A stretch of DNA of 64,000 nucleotides from Raphanus sativus. Its lineage: Eukaryota > Streptophyta > Magnoliopsida > Brassicales > Brassicaceae. The position numbers and the translations under genes were made by a program. The notes beneath the pieces are model-generated. The model saw only the letters and a list, made by a program, of their open reading frames with translations, ran no database searches and had not been told where the DNA came from. The DNA lies in NCBI RefSeq assembly GCF_000801105.2, contig NC_079518.1:9370106-9434105 (forward strand). Direction: 5' to 3'. Numbering within the stretch: position 1 is the stretch's first letter; the number at the start of each line of letters is the position of its first letter. Below, in pieces: positions 57,421 to 64,000 of this stretch.

Positions 57421-59197
57421 AAAAATGAATTTGGCGGAATAAATAATAATTATGACGTGTAATTTTACTAATGGCCAAATGAGAACACTTGTCTTTTACT
57501 ACATGATTCCTTTTGAATGATTGTCGCTGTGGCTAATTAAAATTAATTTTAGTGGTTAATTACTACAAGTGAGTTCAGTAATTAACTAAAATGAGATCGC
57601 TTTTCTTTTAATTTTGGAGTAATTATGATGGTAATTTAATTCTGTAAGGTACGACTATTGTAAGAAATGTACAAAATTTGAAGTTTTTTTTCTTTGGAAC
57701 ATCGTATAATTAAATACGCTATGAAACTTAATAACTTTTACATTAGGTACAAATCTGCATCTACCAATCCCACGTTTATGCAATGTCATGGGCCTACCTT
57801 GGATTCATATGTTTTTTAGATTTGGATATATTTATATAAATAAATAGGGTCCGTTGGATCTGAGAACATGACTTCTAAAGTCGGTTTTACCCTTGCTATC
57901 AAAAGTTTGACCAAGTCAATATCAAGTCTTGGCCCGCCCCGTCAAAGAAGGCGCGTAGGGGTTTGTTGTGTTTGGTCCCTACTCCTAGCGATCGTGATTA
58001 AGAAGGATCTGCGTGTTAGCACACCTTCAATATTTGACCATCTCATAATTTTCATATTAAAAAGACTCTTTCTGGTTTGAAAATTAGTTCTGACTTTGAA
58101 TAAGACACTCGATTGATTACCCCTAATATGTAAACAATTGTCAGCCATAATTCACCCACTTGGATGGATCATTATCTTTGTTATTTTAAGTTTATTCATT
58201 TGGAAGAACCTTCTCTCCCAGATCGATTCAAGTGTAAACTAATTTTATATGTTTTTAAAAAGAAATAGATTAAAATTGAGCAACTTGGCTTATATATTTC
58301 ATGTGATCTTAGCCAGCCATGCACGATGTCTACATCATTATTGTATTGTATTGTTCAAACAGTCGAGCAATCTTGTCTGAGTCCATGCATTCCATGCACC
58401 CCCACTTCCTTTAATACACCCTTTAATTAATTATATGATACATAGTATTGCTTTTTGAGAGTAATTAAATATTTCACCATTGAAAAAGCTTTATATAGAT
58501 GCGGTTTCTTTTTTATTTTATCTTTTGTTTGGTTGTAAAAGCTTCGCTGTATATTTAAAGCCAAAAAGGTTAGAGACTTTTTGTTGCCGATTATGTTAAG
58601 TAAATTGGCTACAAAATGGTTTCAGTTATTTAAAAATAAAATAAAACAAACAACTAGATAATTTGTGAGTTTGGATGCCGATTCTAATACAATTTTCCTA
58701 TGATATAATTACAGATTCATACATTTATCTTTTACGTTTTCATCACTACTACATCACTACTACATGATCCAAGTAATGAATCCATTTGGCTTCATATAAG
58801 ACACTACTTTTTTCGTTCAGAACAAAGTTAAATATCATCGTTAAACTTAGATACCGATCACTTTTCACTTGAATCTAAATGGAAGAAGTTTTTTTAAGAT
58901 CATCACTAAATAACGTCTATATACAAAGGTTTGGAGTTTATTTTAAATTTATCTAACAACTGATTTCTATTTTAGATGATTTTAAGGTTTTGTTTTGTTA
59001 CTCAGATATTTGATAGATTATATCTAAATCATGCAGATCGGTGTTAATGAAATTGGAGTAGCAACGACGAACTTCTGTTTTTGGGTGATCGAGCTTAGTT
59101 CCTGAAATTAAAAATCTATTCCATTAAAGCATTGGAATCTAAAAGACGTTGCGGAATCAAAATATATAGGTACTTATACTAAATTGATATTGATCTG
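57421..59197. other. Intergenic region
   Basis: AT-rich DNA without a supported gene. A more GC-balanced patch at 57860-57995 has short open frames on both strands but no family match. Confidence 0.45.
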
Positions 59198-59512
59198 TGT
59201 TGGATTATAAGCCTATAGGAGAAAAGACAAACTCATATGCGAATGTACGTAGTGCAGAAAGGAGAAGAGGAGCAAGTCACCAATGATGACGTGGAGGACG
59301 AGGACTCTAGCTGAGTTTGTTACGAGTCAGTTAGAGTTTGTTGGAAGTTAGTCGAGTTGATCATTGAGTATAAATAAGCGTTTGTAAGAGTTTGTAAGTA
59401 GCTTTTGAGTATTGAGTCCAAAGGATCCTTAGACGTGAGGTCTTGGATATTGGCCGAGATTTGTATTTGGCTACTTGTTTCATAAATAACACATACAAGC
59501 TTAAGCGAGTAT
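59198..59512 (+). mobile_element. Possible solo LTR of a copia-type element
   Basis: The patch starts TGTTGGATTATAAGCCTATA, is richer in GC than its flanks, has GAGTATAAATAAGCG (TATA-like) at about 59367 followed by repeated GTTTGTAAG, and ends near CA at about 59512. This order (TGTTGG start, TATA box in the second half) is what copia LTRs show. No matching 5-bp duplication was found, and the right border is uncertain. Confidence 0.4.
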
Positions 59513-59892
59513 CAGTCCTTCATCTTTAGTCATCTCAACCGCAAACCCACTAAAACGGACAGAGGTTTATTCTTTTGCTTTTATGCCACTAATCTGCCAG
59601 TTCATCGTTGCCCATCCTTCTTGACTAAGCTCACAAACTTGATGTTTTTACAAGTGAGATCTAACGAAAAAATCGTGTAAGCTTAGTTGATTAGAACTTT
59701 TCGCCTAACACATGCAGGGTTAAACTTATTTTCACTTGGCATTTCAGCATCACGCAGTATGAACCATGAACATGCAGAGAAAATGCTTATGAATAACCGT
59801 TATAATAGTTTACTTATTACAACCATCCAGGTTAAAATATGTAGGAAAAAAATACGATTCGGCTTTACTTATTCAAAAAAGAAAAAAATAAC

Positions 59893-60652
59893 CTAGCAAG
59901 GGTATTCACAGTTGCACAATAAAGTATGGGCGAGACTGTCACAAGATCCAACTCCACCAGGGTACTTTTGTGCACAACTTTGATTGCAACACGGTTTCCC
60001 ACATTTAGTGCCGCAAAGGCCAGCCCCGCCAGAGCAGCGTTTGGTTGGAGGAGGACCTGGTGGACGTGGTGCTGGTCCACATATATAATCGCACGTGCAT
60101 AGGTTATATCGGTCGCACGTACCTCGACCCGTTGGCCCGTGTCTGGCCTTGCACCTCTCATCACATTGGTTACAAATTCCTAGACCTTCCGTGCATATAT
60201 TTGCGTTCACCTTATTTTTAACTGTAACAGAGTATGTATCATTAATTTCTTTTAGAAAATCATCGATAGAAACATCTGAGTCTAGGACAATTAAACAGAT
60301 TATAAAACATTTTCCCACTTAAAAACATATTTGTTATAAGCTGTTAATAAAATAAGATAGTTGTTAGATAGAAAATTTGATTTTGGAAATATATGATTGG
60401 ATCAAACCCCACAACAATTTCTTACATTATATTTTATGCTCAGGATTAGCATTTGGTAACAAACGTAAGATATATAGAACGAATCATGCAAACGTTGTGA
60501 TTTGGTGGAGTCAACAAATAAAGGCATGAAAGTATCAAGTATTTAAGAGACTTAGTAACTGACTGAACAAGCTAAAAGAAGGGGGAAAAACGACCAGAGG
60601 CAAGCATGATAGAGAAGATAATGAAAACCGCAAGTGAGAGTGCCTTCTTCAT
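59893..60652 (-). CDS. Secreted two-domain defensin-like peptide, LCR family (two exons, 128 residues)
   Basis: Exon 1 (60652-60595) encodes the signal peptide MKKALSLAVFIIFSIMLASG. The intron has GT/AG ends, and exon 2 (60221-59893) encodes the mature part, with stop TAG. The split between signal and mature domain is the standard layout of plant defensin-like genes. The mature chain has two cysteine-rich modules joined by a Pro-rich linker (GPAPRPPGPPPTKR). The first has 8 Cys (from NICTEGLGICNQC to CTCDYIC) and the second 10 Cys (from RCSGGAGLCGTKC to LLCNCEYPC, including a CC pair). The position after the GT14 gene agrees with the Arabidopsis LCR cluster around AT4G30067-AT4G30074. A role in defence or pollen-pistil signalling is typical for the family; none can be assigned here. 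Confidence 0.88.
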
Positions 60653-63164
60653 TCTCAGTTTTTCTCTCTCTTCGACAGTTGATTGAGAAATTATTAGTAT
60701 ATCATTAGAACATTTTGTTGATCTATATATAATGTATTGCACCTCCAAAAAATTATAAATACGTTGCCAGATAAAGATTTTATACTATAAAGAAAGTCAA
60801 AATAAGTTTGAATTCATAAGTGAATGACTATAAATAAAATGGCCAGAAAAACTAAAATATCTGAGTTTAGTCATATAGTTTGTAACGTTTTGCACACATA
60901 TAAAGAAAAGAATAAAAAAATTGTTCTATCTTTATTTTAAAAATTTAGTCAATCAAAACTTTTGAATGATTATAAATATATTGCCAAGATTCAAAACTTT
61001 GATCTTTATTTTTTTTTAAAAGATTTTTACATACAAATTAAGAAAATTATTAAATTCTCAATTTTATTCCTATTTAATATATTATTTGTTTGATTTTGAT
61101 AAATAGTGAATGAAAATAAGAATAAAACTGAAAATATTCAACATATGCATTTAAAGTGTAAACGAAACTTATGAAACATATAGAGTATTATTTTCGTTTA
61201 TACTTCTAAAAGTAAGACTAGAAGTGTATTAAAATTTGACTCATTTGTAATTACAAAGTAAATAACTTCTTGCACATAAAAGAATCATTCAGACTAGAAT
61301 AAACTAGTTGATTCGTCCGCATATATATGCAGATATAAATATTTAAGAAAAAAATAAATTGTGATATTAGTTTAGTTTTACATATTTAGTGAGTTATTAA
61401 ATTGTGATTTTTAATGTGCTTGATTTTAAAGAATACTCGAATTTTCAAAGAAATTTGTTTCTAAATCCTAGTTTCATTTTATTCTGGTACAATTTGTTTT
61501 TACTGTTTATGTGGTTATTTTAGTTATAATTTCATATTTGTTATTTGGGTTTATATTGGAGTTTGTGAATTTTCTGAAAGTTAAAAAATCATTAATAAAA
61601 TTTATAATTAATAAAATTCCAAAATTAAAACTATTGTTTAAGACCAGTTTAAAATTGCATTATTTAAAATATAACTTTACGTTAAAGATACATATGTTAA
61701 CATAAACTCAATAAATCTACTTAATCTTTAAGAAAACTTCCTCATAAACAACATATTTGTTTTTTTGTGAAGGCAACAATCAGTAAAAATTGTATGCACC
61801 GCATTTTAAAGTGAGACCTTATTTGTAACGGAGTAAAAAACATTATAGGTATTAAACCTTTAAGATGACTATGTTACATATTATAAATGTTGACTTGTAA
61901 AATGTGTAGTTATTTGAGTTATTTGAATCTTCTTCTATTATATAGTTATTGTATCATATTCACCTTGATCTTTCATCTATTCAAAAATAAATAGATAACT
62001 ATAACAAAAACGATGAATGTGTTTTTTTATAGAAGAAATCATGATTTTTCATGAATAAAATAGAATTTTAGATATTGAAATATTTGCGTTGATGATTCAA
62101 ATTGGAAAGAATTAGTTGTTTATTTATATTAGATATATGCACATCCATAAGAATACTGATTTAACCAAAGTGATTTAGGATTTGTTTCCCCCCCCCCCTT
62201 AAAGAACATGTTATCCAAAAGGATAATATATGTTTTGAAGTATAATATAAAATAATTATTTTTTCTTAAATTATAGGGTTTAAACTAAATGTAAAATTGC
62301 AGAATTTCTTTACTCCATTGGTTTGATTAGAAGTTTAATAATACTTCTACTCCATCAGGTCTGAGATTCAAACCCTCAGTAAACTGAGGTCCGGTGGTAA
62401 TAAAAGAAACATCACTCTCTTCTCCTTCTCAGCTTCTTTTCATTGACCGTAATACCTGAAACTTTAGAATATATTTATTTATTTATTTTAGGAAAATTGC
62501 TAAAACAAAACAAAAATAATAATATGGTTGTCTCTTTGGTAGAACAAAAAATAATATGGTTCTCCTTTGGTATAAATTTTTTTGTCCATTTTTCTATTTT
62601 TATCTTTTTCATCTTTAAAATTTAATAAAATAAATAGTTTTATGAATAAAAAATTATAAAAAATAGAAACAATTGATAAAACACTCATATACACAAACTG
62701 GTATTTTTTTGAAAAAATTGATAAATTAAAATTTTAAATTATGTTATATTAAAAGTAGATTTCGTCTTCTACAAAAAATGGGTTAGTAGAAATTGAATTC
62801 CCGATTAAACAAATATATCTACTTTTTTAGAACGAACAATCTACTTTTAAATAAACTTCTGAATATGGAGAATGTGAATTTTACTAATTGTAAAGTTAGC
62901 TAATTTTTCGAATGCAGTTTTTATTTTATGAGGTATTTTGAAATTATAGGAATACAAAATCTAAATACTACTATGCAATCTTCTTATGGAATTTTTGTTT
63001 TGGTTCTACGCTGTTAGAAAGTGCATTTTACGGATAAGAAAACCTGATTTTGGCAAAAATTATGGAAGTTTCAGTTAAAAATATTTTTAAAATTTTTGTA
63101 ATATTCTAACTTCCTAAAACATATATATGTCGATTTACCTTGTTAAAAACATTTTTTCTTTTTA
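60653..63164. other. AT-rich intergenic region
   Basis: The first 200 bases are the defensin-like gene promoter. No gene follows. A homopolymer of about ten C lies at 62190-62199, and a GGTTTGAATCTCAGACC-like B-box sequence on the minus strand at about 62360 hints at another SINE remnant. Confidence 0.45.
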
Positions 63165-63480
63165 TTAAACTTTTTAATAAAAAAATTAACTGTTTTTAAT
63201 TTTAAAAATTTTAAAAACATTTGTAAAAAAATAAAAATAGAACTTTGTAAAACGTTTTTAATAAAAATAAATCTTTGTAAAATGTTTTTAATAAAACTTT
63301 AATAAAAATAAACTTTGTAAACTTTATAGAAATAATAATAAAATAATATTTTTTCAATAAAAACGTTAATTAAACTTTATAAAAAAATACAAAGTTTTAT
63401 TTTAATAAAAAGTTTAAAAATGTTTGTAAAATTTTTAGTTTATTAAAAACTTTAATAAAAATAAAAATTTAAACTTTGAT
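63165..63480. repeat. AT-rich minisatellite of CTTTGTAAAACGTTTTTAAT-like units
   Basis: Units such as CTTTGTAAAA(C/T)GTTTTTAATAAAA recur at about 63243, 63275 and 63312 and more loosely to 63480, mixed with AATAAAAATAAA. They are non-coding. Confidence 0.6.
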
Positions 63481-63627
63481 GTCTTAAAAACTTTTTTCCT
63501 ATTTTTAAATTTTTGAAAATTCAATTAAACTATTAAATTGTGCTTAATTTGTTTAGTTTAATTAATCAAGAGTTACTTTTTGGATTATGAAAAAATTATA
63601 CTAAATAAACAATTTAAAGATGATATT

Positions 63628-63788
63628 ATACCAAAAGAACAACCATGGTATTTTTGTTCCATTTTGGGAAATGTGTAAAGGGTTTTAGATTCTCTACTCA
63701 TTCGTTTTGGGAAATGTTCCATACCAAAAGGACAATCATGGTATAAACAAATGTCTAAAGGGTTTTAGATTCTCTACTCATTCATTTC
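63628..63788 (+). repeat. Tandem duplication with 93-bp period
   Basis: Unit 1 starts at 63628 and unit 2 at 63721, both with ATACCAAAAG.ACAA.CATGG. Each contains AAAGGGTTTTAGATTCTCTA followed by CTCATTC.TTT. The second unit is partial. They are non-coding. Confidence 0.85.
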
Positions 63789-64000
63789 ATAATTACCATA
63801 ATGCAGAAGATAGTTTAAGAGTGCTTGGCTTTACCGTGACCTTACAAATTCACAATTTAAGCAAAAAGAACCACAACTTTAAACACAGAGAAACGTTTGT
63901 ATGTCGTTAATTAATGTCATGTTGCTTACTTGCTTATTACAGCTGTTTCAAGCGATTTAATAATTACATGTTAGGAAACTGATAAATCTTGTTCTTAGTC

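Noticed and set aside
57868..58148. Frames of 68-70 codons on both strands in a GC-balanced patch
   Set aside because: Overlapping frames on both strands with no domain or conserved motif; taken as non-coding.
62330..62430. tRNA-like B box and possible SINE
   Set aside because: The B-box-like GGTTTGAATCTCAG is present on the minus strand but no A box, tail or target duplication could be found, so it is noted only in the intergenic entry.

Overview
The window is plant nuclear DNA from the mustard family (Brassicaceae), most likely a Brassica, Raphanus or close relative. Seven genes can be recognised and they lie in the same order as on the lower arm of Arabidopsis thaliana chromosome 4, between about AT4G29840 and AT4G30074. 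They are threonine synthase MTO2 (first 31 codons only), SMXL4, bHLH27, PRHA, EBS7, a small subunit-f-like protein of mitochondrial ATP synthase, a Core-2/I-branching (GT14) glycosyltransferase, and a two-domain defensin-like secreted peptide. Several Arabidopsis genes expected in between are missing, and intergenic gaps are large, AT-rich and full of transposon remains. That is typical of a fractionated mesohexaploid genome. Arabidopsis locus numbers and family names are from memory; exon boundaries were worked out by hand from GT/AG sites and reading frame.

Layout. 1-93: start of MTO2 (minus). 421-1272: a hAT-type element with a second hAT-like element nested in it. 2347-9034: three copies of a Brassicaceae UPF0725/DUF626 gene (A intact plus, B 5'-truncated plus, C intact minus) mixed with a LINE fragment and small hAT and other MITEs. 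11950-15159: SMXL4 (minus). 15160-32139: a gene desert of about 17 kb with a 1.6-kb Mutator-like element carrying GTACATGTGTAC repeats, a telomere-like degenerate repeat field, LINE, SINE-like and Stowaway-like remnants. 32140-36702: bHLH27 (plus), whose last intron holds a retroelement and a perfect 24-bp hairpin. 36953-40219: PRHA (minus) with an acidic repeat array. 41342-43906: EBS7 (minus), whose second intron is almost wholly a 1.2-kb palindrome carrying two head-to-head copies of a small membrane-protein gene. 44709-44981: ATP synthase subunit f-like gene (plus). 46290-53087: three more UPF0725 copies (D and E broken, F intact, all minus), with copia remnants upstream of F. 54838-56822: GT14 gene (minus). 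59893-60652: defensin-like gene (minus). The rest to 64000 is AT-rich with simple and tandem repeats.

The most unusual structures are: (1) the palindrome inside EBS7 intron 2, which would make a long hairpin RNA against the small gene it carries; (2) UPF0725 copies A and F, inverted and about 49 kb apart, almost identical inside, introns included, but different at both ends, as expected from gene conversion; (3) an expanded nine-unit acidic repeat in PRHA; (4) the Mutator-like element filled with near-palindromic GTACATGTGTAC motifs. The unique genes are mostly independent housekeeping, signalling or developmental loci; nothing suggests they act as one pathway.
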